This document shows, one piece after another, positions 1-12,100 of a stretch of 64,000 nt of DNA. A model generated the notes under the pieces. That model saw only the letters and a list, made by a program, of their open reading frames with translations, was not told the origin of the DNA and made no database searches. The position numbers and the translations under genes were made by a program. Position 1 is the first letter of the stretch; each line of letters starts with the position of its first letter. This DNA comes from Lepidostoma basale (lineage: Eukaryota > Arthropoda > Insecta > Trichoptera > Lepidostomatidae): the NCBI GenBank assembly GCA_022606425.2, contig JAHDVF020001510.1:979001-1043000 (forward strand). Reading direction: 5' to 3'.

Positions 1-317
1 AGCGTGATAAAATGGATGACACAGCGTTACAGGAGCGAGAAGTTGCCATCTCTCGGCAAAAAGATTTTGATTTCTCTCAGTTCTTACCGCCCGCATGTAT
101 TCAAGTACCTAATCAACCCACACAGTGGGAGAGAATGCGAAAAAAATAGGACAAAAATTCAACCCGCCGTAATCGGATTTGGTCATCAATACATCGTATA
201 AACTGCGCGTATGTTATTTATTGTATTTTAAAATACCCTTTCGATAATGTTTTTTTTTTCGAATTTGATTTGTATACGTTTTTATGGGATCTTAAGATAA
301 AATTCATGTAACTCGTC
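1..317. other. No recognisable feature
   Basis: An open frame of 65 codons at 4-201 (+) matches nothing I recognise. The rest is AT-rich. Confidence 0.3.
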
Positions 318-395
318 TTACTCGATCGGCGTTCTCTCTCTGCCTACACCTCCGGAAAAACGGCGTGATGGTTAGTAAGTTAGTTTGTTTGATTC
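318..395 (+). mobile_element. LINE-A 3' terminus
   Basis: The end of the ORF (a TCTCTCTGCCTA block) and the terminal GGCGTGATGG are followed by a short GTTA-type tail. Only the last ~80 bp remain. Confidence 0.6.
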
Positions 396-433
396 TCACT
401 GCATTTAATCATTCCTTCATTATCTGCCATTTG

Positions 434-709
434 TCATCCACTGCTGAAAGTAGGCCTCTCCCAAAGCACGCCACCGCCCCCTACCCACCTCCCATTCATC
501 CATGTCCAGCAATCCTCTTCAGATCGTCGGTCCAGCGGGCCTATCCGTAGAGCCACCTCAGTCACCTTGGTTTGTTGTCGAATACATTCGTTTCTAAATC
601 TATCCCTAAAAGTTATTCCAAGCATGGCTCTTTCCATGGCGCGCTGGGCGACCTTGAATCTGTAGACTAGACCTTTTGTCAGTACTAGATAATTCCTTAG
701 CAAGGCCAA
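434..709 (-). pseudogene. RTE-B-like LINE reverse transcriptase C-terminal fragment
   Basis: A 91-codon frame contains [18 protein letters not shown] and QQTKVTEVALRIGPLDRR, the post-RT region typical of insect RTE-type LINEs. It is truncated at both ends and diverges from the other RTE-B copies here. Confidence 0.65.
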
Positions 710-909
710 ACATGTGTTTTTTTCTGATTTTGGTAGGACCGTATAATATACACAAATTCATATAGTGAGGACTTTTTATACTAATTACTAACTAACTAAC
801 TATCACGCCGTTTCTCCGTGGAGTAGGTAGAGAGAATAGACCGCCATACTGTTCCGTCCTGACATACCTCTCTAGGTTCCTCTACATTTATATATCGGAA
901 CATCATGCT

Positions 910-1004
910 TGTCATTTATTGTTTGGCCTTTAAGGCCTTTGATATTGCCTTAGAAGGCCGAAACATGTCATTCTCATAAAATATAATTAAACTTTGTATT
1001 AATT
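910..1004 (+). mobile_element. Short HHR type P5 element inserted in LINE-A
   Basis: A 95-bp insert is flanked by the direct repeat ATCATGCT (902-909 and 1005-1012), consistent with a target-site duplication. It carries TTGATAT, TGCCTTAGAAGGC, GAAACATGTC and ends AT-rich. This looks like a decayed hammerhead strand: stem II plus GAAA plus self-complementary ACATGT. Confidence 0.55.
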
Positions 1005-1224
1005 ATCATGCTCGTCGATTTTTTTTTCTTTGAATGTTGCCGCCTTTTAGTATTTGATTAATTTGATCTTGCCGTGCTTTCCTTGGTCTTCCACGGCTTT
1101 GCTATCCGCTCACAATGTTTGTATTCAATATTTTAACCATTATTCTTTCGTCCATTCGTTCCACATGTCCAAACCATTTCAGGGATCCTTTTTTAATTTT
1201 AATTATAATGCAATCATCTGCCGT

Positions 1225-1855
1225 ATATTTGTTATATAATCAAATGATTTTACTGAAATCTCTTGATGGAAGTTCATTTTAAATAATAATTAAATAAAAC
1301 GATGTTTTTTTACTATTTCCACATTTGTCTTCATTTCGACAGCGACCGGTTTTGCCAGGCTCGCTGGCATTGACACCAGTCTGTCGATCGTCACCTGAGA
1401 GTAAGAAGGTTCCAACTGACAAAAGTAAAAAGCTAAGAAAAATGAAGTCAAAGTTTTGTTGGTTCGGGTGTGTATCTTGGAATAAAAGGGTTTTATTTCA
1501 ATTTCCAGAGATTTTTTTTACCGGGAAACGTGTAAATTTTGTCTGGCAACAGTTGGAATAATAAAGTTCTAAGTTTAAATGAATCCTTCTTCAGTGAATC
1601 GTGTATTTTGAATGATCTGATGGAACTTGATTCTTTTCGTAACATCAAAATGACGATACTATTACATGTTTTTTTTAATTGTACGTATAGATAAGTGAAA
1701 TTTTAATGTGAAATTTTGTTAGTTGGAACCCTCTTACTCTCAGGTGACGTGATGCCAGCGTGCCTAGCGAAACCGAACGCTGTCGAAATAAAGACAAAAG
1801 TGGGAAGTAGTTAAAAAAAAACATCGTATATTTCATACTTTTTTCGACGTTTAAT
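1225..1855. mobile_element. HHR type P4 inverted element
   Basis: HHR-like ends face each other: 1345-1400 (minus: CGACAG, GCCAG/CTGGC hairpin, AAAACCGGTC, CTGTCG) and 1747-1795 (plus: GCGAAACC, CGCTGTCG). Inside them is an inverted repeat of about 27 bp (1391-1417 against 1721-1747). Cores are degenerate. It interrupts the LINE-A copy at 788-2055. Confidence 0.5.
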
Positions 1856-2055
1856 ATACTATCATATATCGTTTTCCCGTACATAATTCTCAGTTATCTA
1901 ATTTCTACGGCATTTATCCTATGTTCATCATTTTTCGCCAGCTCCAAGCTTCACTTCCATGCATAAGGGTTGACACTATCTTTACTTCAGTGGATATATT
2001 CATATTTGCAGTGATGACTTTGAGAGCGCCATTTAATATCAATTATCTAAATATA

Positions 2056-2395
2056 TTGTAGTATTCTTTCGAATAAGTCAGTGGCTTATAAAGGCGATGT
2101 CCAATAGACCGTGGAATCGGTAGGTTTTTTTATCGCGAACTTGGTGGTCTAAAAATAAAAGAAATGAAGCGATTCTGCGAGTCATGTCGCTGCAACAAGA
2201 ATGCTACACTCGTGCCTGCTTTTCGATGCTTAATTTATTGATTCGGAGATGTTGAAGGCGATACCCGGGGGAACAACGCACCCGAAAATAACAAGCGCAC
2301 TACACAAAAGCTGGTCATGCGAAGGGCGGTTGGTTATTACGGGCGTCGGGTCGGTAACCTTTCAAATTTAAATAATAATTAAATAAATCCCTTTG
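2056..2395. other. Unassigned intergenic or intronic sequence
   Basis: It is less AT-rich than its surroundings and single-copy within the window. No frame, tRNA-like box or repeat match was seen. Confidence 0.3.
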
Positions 2396-2479
2396 CAGAG
2401 ACTTTCACAGTGCATTAACAATATATGCAAGTGTCATAAAGAATGAATGAATAAAGAATGGGAAAGAATTGTACCATCT

Positions 2480-2778
2480 GTACATGAAAGAGTATCAAAT
2501 ACAAATATAAGAAATGAATGAAATGCGAAAATACGTATTACGAACAATATATGCAAGTGTCATTAAGAATGGATGAATAAAGAATGGAAAAGAAACGTTA
2601 ACGACTCAAGCGGAAGTAGAAATTGAGGTAGACCATGGAAAACGTGGCACGATCATAAACGAGTGAGGAGTCGGAGAACTCTATGTGTCTGCATGACACG
2701 AGGAATCGAGAGAAGTATGTCAGGAAAGAACAGTAAACATTAACTCTGTCTACTCCTTCGTATAGGCTGCGTGATGGA
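2480..2778 (+). pseudogene. LINE-A degenerate 3' fragment
   Basis: It keeps traces of the [10 protein letters not shown] region (AAAACGTGGCACGATCA) and the terminal GCGTGATGG. There are many indels. A SINE-S copy abuts its 3' end. Confidence 0.5.
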
Positions 2779-2937
2779 CTTACACCAAGGATTTTAATCA
2801 ATTGCGTTAAAATTCGTTATACAATCTCCAATGCGATCAGAATTATAAGGTAGAAAGAATCTGGTCGTTTTCAGGCTCAACCCAAGTCCCTTAGATCAGG
2901 AGCCTAGCATCTTGTCCCCTAGACCACCACCAGGTTA
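2779..2937 (-). mobile_element. SINE-S copy (tRNA-like head)
   Basis: The reverse complement reads GGTGGTGGTCTAGGGG, then GGCTCCTGATCTAAGGG and GGGTTGAGCCTG (B-box-like), followed by a body ending in GATTAAAATCCTTGGTG. The same unit occurs at 61586-61760 on the plus strand. It lies just downstream of the exon 7 donor. Confidence 0.65.
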
Positions 2938-2952
2938 TTAATTAAGACTTAC

Positions 2953-3114
2953 AGGCATGTGGCGACTTTCAGATGACAGAGATTCTGGTACGTTGCAGCA
3001 TCTGTTCCGCAGAAGGGATCCAGTTGGCTACCACATTTCACCTTCAGGCACTTCATCAGCTTGCTCTTACACTTTTCCATGTCCACCTTCACTACCCGTT
3101 TCCTGTTCGCCACC
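2953..3114 (-). CDS. Kazal inhibitor exon 7: C6 of unit 5 and divergent Kazal unit 6
   Basis: Acceptor TTTTAG and donor GTAAGT bound 162 nt and 53 whole codons, phase 2 at both ends. A Lys/Arg-rich linker leads to DMEKC (C6 of unit 5). The unit then reads [28 protein letters not shown] and HLKVATC. GTDA replaces GSDG. If the donor is ignored the frame stops at once (CTG TAA), so a terminal exon is possible, but then unit 6 would lack C6. Splicing onward is preferred because phase and donor match the other exons. Confidence 0.82.
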
Positions 3115-6100
3115 CTAAAACATATAAAATATAATTAGTTTCAACCAATATCCAAACTTGGAGAAGAAAATATCATATAAAAAAATCTGGTAACAAAATC
3201 TTGGAGATGGTTTCAATTTAAGAAATCAATTTAACATATGTTGTGAGATTACCGTGTCAGGTACTCTTAACTTTGGCGATCACTACAGAAAAAGCATCTC
3301 TGTTTTCAACTCAGGTCATTCCTGTCCAATTTCTTAAATTCCGTAGCCAGGATATCTGTCTTCTGCCAATTCCCTGCTGTCCCTTTATCTTACCTATGAT
3401 TTTCAGGTGAAGGAGGTGGTCTTTTTCTCCCCATAGCACATGACCCAACTATGAGACCTTTCTAACCTTCAAACTCGAAAACAGCTCTCTATTGGCTCTG
3501 GCTTTCTGATTCATTGGTTCTTTGGCTCTCTGTAGCACCTCCAAATATATTTTAGATAGGTTCATATGAACAATCAATTGAAACATGCTTTAATGTATGT
3601 CTGTGAAACTTGGTCTCTGAAAGTGAATTTAATGAACCAGTTGGAGGCATTTGAGATGTGGACGTAACGCAGAATACTCCCTATACAAGGATCGATAAGG
3701 TCAGTAATGCAGACGTACTACAGAAAGCCACAACCAAAAGAGAGCTGTTGTCGAGTGTGGAGATTATAAAAGTTTCATATTTGGACCTTGTGCTAAGGGG
3801 AGAAACATATCAACTCCTTTAGCTGATAATCATAGGTAAGATAGAGGGAATCATGAGTGAGGGTCCCGGCTGCAATATGTAAGGGATTGGACAGGAATGA
3901 GGAAAAATGAGAACCTGATCCAAATTGCGCAGGACAGAGATGCTTTTGCTGTTGTGATCGCCAACTGTTGGGGGGACTTGACAAGGTATTAGAAGAAGAA
4001 GAATAATTAATGAAAATATATATTTTTAAATTATTTAAGACAAAACAAACCTCTTTTATTTTAATAACATGCACAGGGAAACTACGAGTGAACGAAAATT
4101 CCACGGAAATAGCCATGTTAGGAATAAGCTCGAGAGACAGAGTCAGAAACGAAACGGTGAGAGAGAAAACAAAGGTCACTGACATCATCCGATGGGTAGC
4201 GACTCTAAAGTTGCAATGGGTAGGTCACGTATCGAGAAGCTTAGACGAAAAATGGACAAGAAGATTGTTGACTTGGAGACTGTTGACGGTAAAAAGAAGT
4301 GCAGGGTGACCGCAACTACCGTGGAAGGATGACCCGAAGAGACATGTCGGAATAACCTGCATAAGACAGAGTGGCGTGGAAGCGAATGAGGGAGGTCTGA
4401 GGGAGGTCAGGACTGGACGAGAATAGGCTGAAAAAGTGATCAAAATGATGTGTGTTACTCACCCGCAGTTCAACATCTGCATCTCGCACTCGCTCCTATA
4501 GACATTCTCATCAGACCCACAAACTGGTTTATCTCTGGCTCCTTGGCAGTTGGTCGGGCAGGGTTGGTTGTAAGCTCCCGAGGTCCTCTCTTGAGATACG
4601 CAGAAGGACATCGGAACTTCAAACACGTGCTTTCTATAAGAACAAGTCCAGTTAGCTTGAACCGAAACATTTTTCATTTTTCGAAATCAATTCTTTTAAA
4701 TCCCATTTCCAGCACGAAAAGTTCTCTAGTAGCTTATCCAGTGCTTTTGTTTCCTTTTGCATTATAATTAAAACATTATCTCCAAACGATATTTGCGGAT
4801 CAAATATAAAATAATACTTTTCTTGAACGTATTTACTAGGCCGTAAGTACCATAAACAATATTTGCAAAATGGTGATTTATGGGTCCGTATGTAGTATTG
4901 GAATCCGTGAAGTTACTATGTGCCTCGTGCCGTGATTTCATTTTATTTCAATTATAGATGTAAAATTAATATAAAATACGGCAATGATTTTATTATTACT
5001 CCTATCTAGTTTTTACATCACTTTAATTTTGTCAAAACCAACCGGTTTCGCTCCCGTCGGAGCTTCATAAGGGCTACAAAATAGACCGTCTATTTTGTAA
5101 CTTCAGTCTATTTTGTAACCCTGACGAAGCTCTAGTGGGAACGAAAGCGGTTGGTTTCGACAAGAAGTGGATAAAAACTAGTAAAAGTGTTTTAAAAATT
5201 TAAGAAGATTTACCAAAAATGTTTTAATGTTTTTAAAATCAATTTAATAATGCCACACCATAAATTAAGTGCTTCATACATTTTTTAGCTATTGATTCTC
5301 ATGACGTGTGATGGGTAACTGGTTTAACACCATCTTTGTTGGCAAGTGAGTTCTAACAGAATCACGTGACAACAAAAATGACAGTGTGAAAAATTTGCCG
5401 TCATTGCCGGGAATCGAACCCGGGATTTTCCGTGTGGCAGTCATAACTGTTACCACTCTGCCACTCTTCCTCGAAGACCTTCAAGGTTCCACATTATAAA
5501 ATATCAGTGCTTTGGTTAGTCTCTAACGAATGTCTTCAAGATTAAGACGATACTCACCCACAGTTCTTAGATTTCATGCTGCAGGCGTTGGAGTACAGTT
5601 GACCATCGGATCCACAGGTGGGTCGAGCAACCCTCCAGCAAGATTCGCGGCAGTGTCTGGTGGTTTGGCAGTATTTCTTGTTGGTTCGAACAACTCCTTG
5701 GCTGTAAAAAAAACAAAAGTGAATTCCATTTTCAAAATAATTTAAAATTTTCCCGAGTTGTTTAATACATTAATAATAATTTCTATTCATACAACGAAAC
5801 ACGCAGGCTCGTTCATTTTTCCGACTTTGAACGCAGCCACCTTTAAGTCATTGATTAATTTGGTCATGCCTTGTTTTCCTCGTGCATACTTGGCTTCTTT
5901 TGTCATTAACACTGCTTATATGTAATTTAAACCATTATTCCTTTATTTCTCTTTTTCTTTTTTCGTACACTTCGTTTATACAACGCTTACATTTAAAAAA
6001 AAATTATAACATAGACATGTTTCGGACAACCAGTCCTTCTTCGGTGATACATATTATATTATAAATATAAATATTTAAAAATATATAAAATTGTTTAAAT

Positions 6101-9100
6101 GATCTGACAGATGTTATAAAGATTTATTTTGGAACGTTTATTCTTTTGTTATCATCATCATCATCATCCTAAGCTCGACAGCCCTGGGTGGGCCTTGGCT
6201 GAATCCAGGAGCTTCCTCCATTCTTGTCTGTTTGATGCCCCCATTCTCCAATTTCTCACTTGCAACACCGATGCATCCGTGTTGACACTGTCCATCCATC
6301 GCATTTTGGGCCTTCCTGGTCTTCTACGTCCCTGTGGTACTGAGAGCGTGAGGCGTTTTGTAGGGTTGTCGTCGTCCATTCTGATTATGTGACCAGCCCA
6401 TCTCAAGCGCCCTACTTTGATGGATCTGATCACATCGGGCTCTTTATAGATATCATATAGCTCTCGGTTATATCGACGACGCCAACCATTGTGGTCTCTC
6501 ACTGGGCCATATATTGTCCTAAGAACCCTTCTTTCAAATGCTGCGATGGACCTTTCAGTGTGTTTTGTCATCACCCAGGTTTCAGAGGCATATGTGAGGA
6601 CTGGTTTGATCAGGGTCTTGTACAAAAGTGTTTTTGTGGTTCTTCGCAGTAATTTGGATCTTAACTGTTTTTGGAGAGCGTAGTAACATCGGTTTGCTAC
6701 CATTATCCTTCTGTTAATTTCTTCTCGGGTGTTATTATCACTGGTAACTGTTGAGCCTAAGTATGTACTCGTACGTCTTTTGTTATACCAAATATTATTA
6801 TAGTATGTCTTTTGTTATACCAAATATTATGATTAAATTAAAAATGATCGATGATTAGACTAGACGTTTATTTAATTGATTATGTAAGTGTTTTATAAAC
6901 AAAGTGTATAAAAACGAAAAATAGAAATAAAGCAATTACAGCACCAAAGTATGGTGAATATAGAAAACATTATTTATTTGTCCAGTCGTTCCATATCTTC
7001 AAACCATCTAATATTTAATTGTAAAATTAGATTAAACAACAATAACAACAAAACCATCACGCCGTATCCCCGCAGGGGTAGGCAGAGAGAATGGATCGCC
7101 ACACTACTCTATCCTGACATACCTCTCTAGATTCCTCCACATTCATACATCGAGTCATACACGCACGACGATTCTTCCGGCTTCTGACATGACCAACCTT
7201 TAGTATTTGATTAATTTGGTCATGCCATGTTTTCCTCGGTCTACCTCGACTCCTTACTCCACTTACATCGTTAACGTATACTTTTTTAACCATTCTTTCT
7301 TCACCCATGCGCACCATATGTCCGAACCAACGCAGCGATCCTTTCATAATTTTGTTCATAATATCTTCTTTCGCTCTACATTCCTTCCTAATATCAGCAT
7401 TTGAGATTCTGTCGTACATCGTTCTACCACACATACGTCTTAGGGACCTCATCTCTACAGCATTTATTCGGCTCTCATCTTTCTTCTGCCAGTTCCATGC
7501 TTTGCTTCCAAACATAAGGGTTGGGACCAGAACTCCATTGTGAACGGCCATTTTCGCTTTCATTGATAAATTATTGTTTCCAATAACTACTTTTAAAGCT
7601 CCATTCACTTTGTTACCGGCACCAACCCTTCTTTCAACATCACTGTCCGTTCGGTCATCCACTGTGAACATGCTACCTAAATGCACAAATTCCCTCACCT
7701 GTTCCAAGTTCTCTTCATTCACATTTATATTACAAACTGTCATTTGCTCTTCCCTTTCTAAAACTAACACCTTTGACTTTCCGACACTCATCATTAAATC
7801 GTTCGACTTGCATACCTCATACATTCTCGACACCAAGACTTGTAATTCGTCCGCACTATCCGCAACGAGAACGGCATCGTTCGCCTAAAGCAGACAATTT
7901 ACAGACAGATCACTCATCTTAAAAGGTAAAAATGCTGGTGCTAAGAGGAGTGAAGAATGATTAGATTAAATGATTTTTTTTTATATTCTCATGTTTAAGT
8001 ATGGAGTTTTTTTAAATAATATTTATAGTGTGTATCGGTCTTCGTGGTAGAGTGCAATGATGACTGCAATGCAAAAGGTCCTGAGTTCGATTCCCGGCGA
8101 TGACAGTGTAAAAAAAACGCGCTGTTTTACCTATCATATGTCATGAGAATCAATAGTTTAAAAAAATGTATACAATAATTGGGTTCAAATAATCTGTTGT
8201 GAACAAAAATGTGAAAAGCAACGGGAAACTACCACATTAAAGGATGAATTGGAGAAAAACAAAATGAATTCTCAAGAACCAGCAAAATGCTACACTTTGC
8301 TGCAAACAAATCTCTATACTTGAAAAACTAACTAACTAACTAACCATCACGCCGTCTCCCCGGAGGGTTAGGCAGAAAGAATGGAACGCCACACTGTTCT
8401 GTCCTGACATACTTCTCTTGATTCCTCTACATTCATACATCTTGTCATGCACGCACGCCGATTTCTCCGACTCCTCACGTGACCGACATTCAATATTTAA
8501 TTGATTTGATCATGCCACGTTTTCCTCGGCCTTCTTCTATTTATAGCTCCGTTCACGCCGTTTACATAAACCTTCTTTACCATTCTGTCTTCACTCATTC
8601 TTTCCATGTGTCCAAACCATCTTAATGACCCTTTCATTATTTTGTTCATAACACTTTCATTCGCACCATATTCACTTCTTATACTTGCATTTGTCACTCT
8701 ATCATATACAGATTTGTCACACATTCGTCTTAGAGATCTCATTTCTACTGCATTTATTCTACTTTCATCCTTTTTGTGCTAGTTCCACGCTTCAATTCCA
8801 TACATAAGGGTCGGCACAAGAACACCATTATGCGCTGCCATCTTAGCTTTTTTGGATAGGCTTTTGTTTGCGATGACAACCTTAAGTGCACGATTTACTC
8901 TGTTGCCTGCCCCAACCCTTCTTTCGATATCCTTCTCCACCCTCCCATCCTTTGTAAACATACTTCCTTAATAAACAAATTCATCCACTTGTTCCAGATT
9001 TTCACCGTTTACACTAATGTTGCAGACTGTCATGCTTCCTTCTTTTTCGAAAATCATTACCTTAGACTTATTCACATTCATCATCAAATCGTATCGCTTG

Positions 9101-12100
9101 CATACCTCATACATACTAGACACCAGGGCTTGCAGTTCATGCTCGTTGTCTGCAAGTAGCACAGCGTCGTCCGCATACAACAAACAGCTTACTGACACAC
9201 CGTTCATTTTTGCACCTGCTTCCAACCCTTTCAGCTCTTTCATACACTTGTCCATATATAGATTAAACAACCATGGAGACATTACACACCCCTGTTTGAC
9301 ACCTTTATTGATATCAAACCAGGCTGTAAGATCCCCATTTACTCTGACACTAGCAGTTCTTTCCAATCGGGTTATATGGTGAATTGGGTTATTTGTGAAT
9401 TCAAATGGCAATAAAAATGTTGATACCTATCATATGTCATGAGAATCACTAGTTTAAAAAATGTATACAATAATTGGGTTTAAATAACCTGTTGTGTACA
9501 AAAATGTGAAAAGCAATGGGAAACTACCACATTAGAGGCCGAATTGTGAAACCAACAAAAATAATTTCTCAATGCTACACTTTGCTGCAAACAAATCTCT
9601 AGGATTGAAACATTAAAAAAAATCAAAGTGTGATAAGTGATTAGACAATGGAAAGTGTGCCACGAACTCTTTGATACGTGATTAGAGAAGTTATACAGAA
9701 TCTTCAAGTACTTGTCTGTAGAGTAAGGTGGGGTCTAATGACACTCGGAGACACTCTAGCGCCAGCGACTCGGGAACCACTAATATGAACAAGTTTTCAG
9801 TGAAAGTGGCAAGAGGAAATGGCCAGTGATTTTGATTAGAAACTGTTGATGCTCATTATGATTGTAGATTTATCTTCGCGTGTGATTCTCTATGCTATGT
9901 CGTAACTAACATTATGCAAATATTTAAAATATAAACAGTTTAACCGCCTACATAATGGAACCTTACTTCCGAAATGAAGACACTGAGGACGATAGCAGGC
10001 AAGACACTGAGGAATCGCGTGAGGAATACCAGAATAAGAGAGATATATGAGGTTGAGGATATTATAAGATGGAGCAGATAGCGAAAAAGGGACTGGTCCG
10101 GGCATGTTCAAAGAATGGACACCACCAGACTCCCCTATATTGCATTGCATAATCAACCTCATGGGACTCGTCCTCGTGTAAGACCTTCTAAAAGATGGAA
10201 GGACACCTGGGAATCTACCTCACAGGAGGAGTAACACTCTGGAAAACAGACCACATAGGTCTACAATAAGGAAGAAGAAGAAGAAGATAATGGAATCTTA
10301 CAGGAAGACTCTCTGTAATAATGCGGTCGGTGAGTATTATAGAGTCTGAATGAAACATCGAAATGGTCACAACTGGCCGCCAAATAACTCATTGGCTGCT
10401 ATAACTGGTTGCCCAATATTTCGGCTTCCGCAGCCTGGCTTCCGCAGCCTAGCTTCCGCAGCCAGGCTGCCTAGTGCGAGACCTTAGAATTGAGGAAACG
10501 AAGAATGAAAAATAATGGAATCTTATAATTCAGATTTTTTATTAGTCAAAATGCTAATGAATCCGATTTCGAAGGTTGTATTTGTCTCATTTCATATAGG
10601 CACGTTTATATTTTTATATTTATATTTTATATTTCGGAGCAGACTCGAAAGTGTTTCTGTGATATGGAGTCCTCACGAAACGAGATATTCCGTTATGCTG
10701 GAGAGTGTTCAGAAAATTTTCTGAGGTATCATTCATGAGGAAGTATGGTAGTTATCCGTGGCTCTATCCCACGGTATTTCTTTCAGGAATCTTTGGAACC
10801 AATTATCTACAGCTTCAAAGAGATGGGCATCTAATAACTTATTTCTTTAGATTAATCAGGGGATATTTCGAGAACTCGGCCGTGCTGGGGGATGCTGGTA
10901 TTTTTGTCCCCGATAGATATCTCCGACAGCGACAGCACATATTGTTTTACCTACTGGCCGCCAGAACCAATCTGCCACTGGTGGCACCGGTGGGAAGAGC
11001 AATTAGTCTGCTAAACGCGGTCCTCTCGGAGATCGACGCCTTTCATATTAGTGAAAGTACGTTTAGGGGATAAATACTATCGACCTTAGAAAGCATCTTG
11101 TCTCCCTAATGTCGAACTATCTCTAATGCTTTCCTGGTATTATGTTGAATGTATATAATATTTTACCTGTACTGAATTGATGTCTTAAACATTTATGCGG
11201 TTGGTAATATATTTTGAGTAAATAAACTGATTTGATTTGATTTGATAAATGTCCCAGAGTGTGTGGATCCTGAATTGGACTTTTTAGCTACATAAAGACC
11301 CACAACCGTGAAGGATAGTCTTCTTCGGATTTTGAGGGACAGCCGAAGATAACGCCTTACTACGGTGGAAGGATGATCTGAACAGACATGTCGGAATAAT
11401 CTGGATTCAGTCTGCACAAGACAGAGTGACATGAAAGCGAATGGAAGCTAGCCTTTGTCCAGGAGTGGACGAGAATAGGCTGAGGAAGAAGAAGAAGAAT
11501 ATGATTATATAGAGTGTTAAAAATGCCTCCCTAGAACGGGTTACCCCAGTTGGGAGGTATTAGAATCATTTACTTGGTAAATGATCAATAAATAACTTGT
11601 ATGTCGTTTAAAATAAATGGTATGTAAAATTCTTTCTACGGGGCTGCAATGTTTAGGTGCGCCACTGCTACAGAATAGTTTCGTATTCTGTTCTGTCACT
11701 TAGAATTTAATAGTGTGTAAATAACTTTCGTTGGGAATCAGGTCGACACTTCCTTTGATTTTCGTCTCAGAAACTACTGACGTTTGTCAAGAGGGTACTT
11801 GAGCATCGCTTTCGCGAAATTTCTCCCGTGGTGGAGTTCGAGTGGCCTCTCGTAATTTTACCTCTAGCTTAGTATTATAACAGGTGAAATGGAAATTAGA
11901 ATCTTTGAAAGATTTCTATTAGCTGTAATATCGCTAGTATATGCATTACATCTAAGAAATACTCAGTATAAACGCGTGTATTTTAAATGGCTTTCCAATT
12001 TGTAAAAATAATAAATTTTAATTTAATAATAATAATAATAATTAGGTTAATTTGAATAGCGCCGATTACGTGAAGAAATCACCTCAAAGGTGCTTTGACA

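Larger units (their letters stand above)
788..2055 (-). mobile_element. LINE-A remnant split by two hammerhead-type insertions
   Basis: The LINE-A 3' end with a (TAAC)n tail starts at 788. Recognisable ORF sequence continues at 1005-1220 and 1860-2055. The gaps (910-1004 and about 1225-1855) are HHR-type elements. No intact frame is left. Confidence 0.6.

Noticed and set aside
2941..2955. Stop codon TAA ending the Kazal gene at exon 7
   Set aside because: The same bases form a consensus donor in the phase used by the preceding exons, and unit 6 would lack C6. Kept as an alternative only.
5030..5164. LTR or TIR transposon ends from the facing inverted motifs
   Set aside because: The motifs have hammerhead order and core bases, lie inside rather than at clear element ends, and no transposase or LTR primer site was found.
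6129..6392. Frame with a His-rich start
   Set aside because: It is the antisense shadow of LINE-D; the His run comes from a TCA/ATC repeat.
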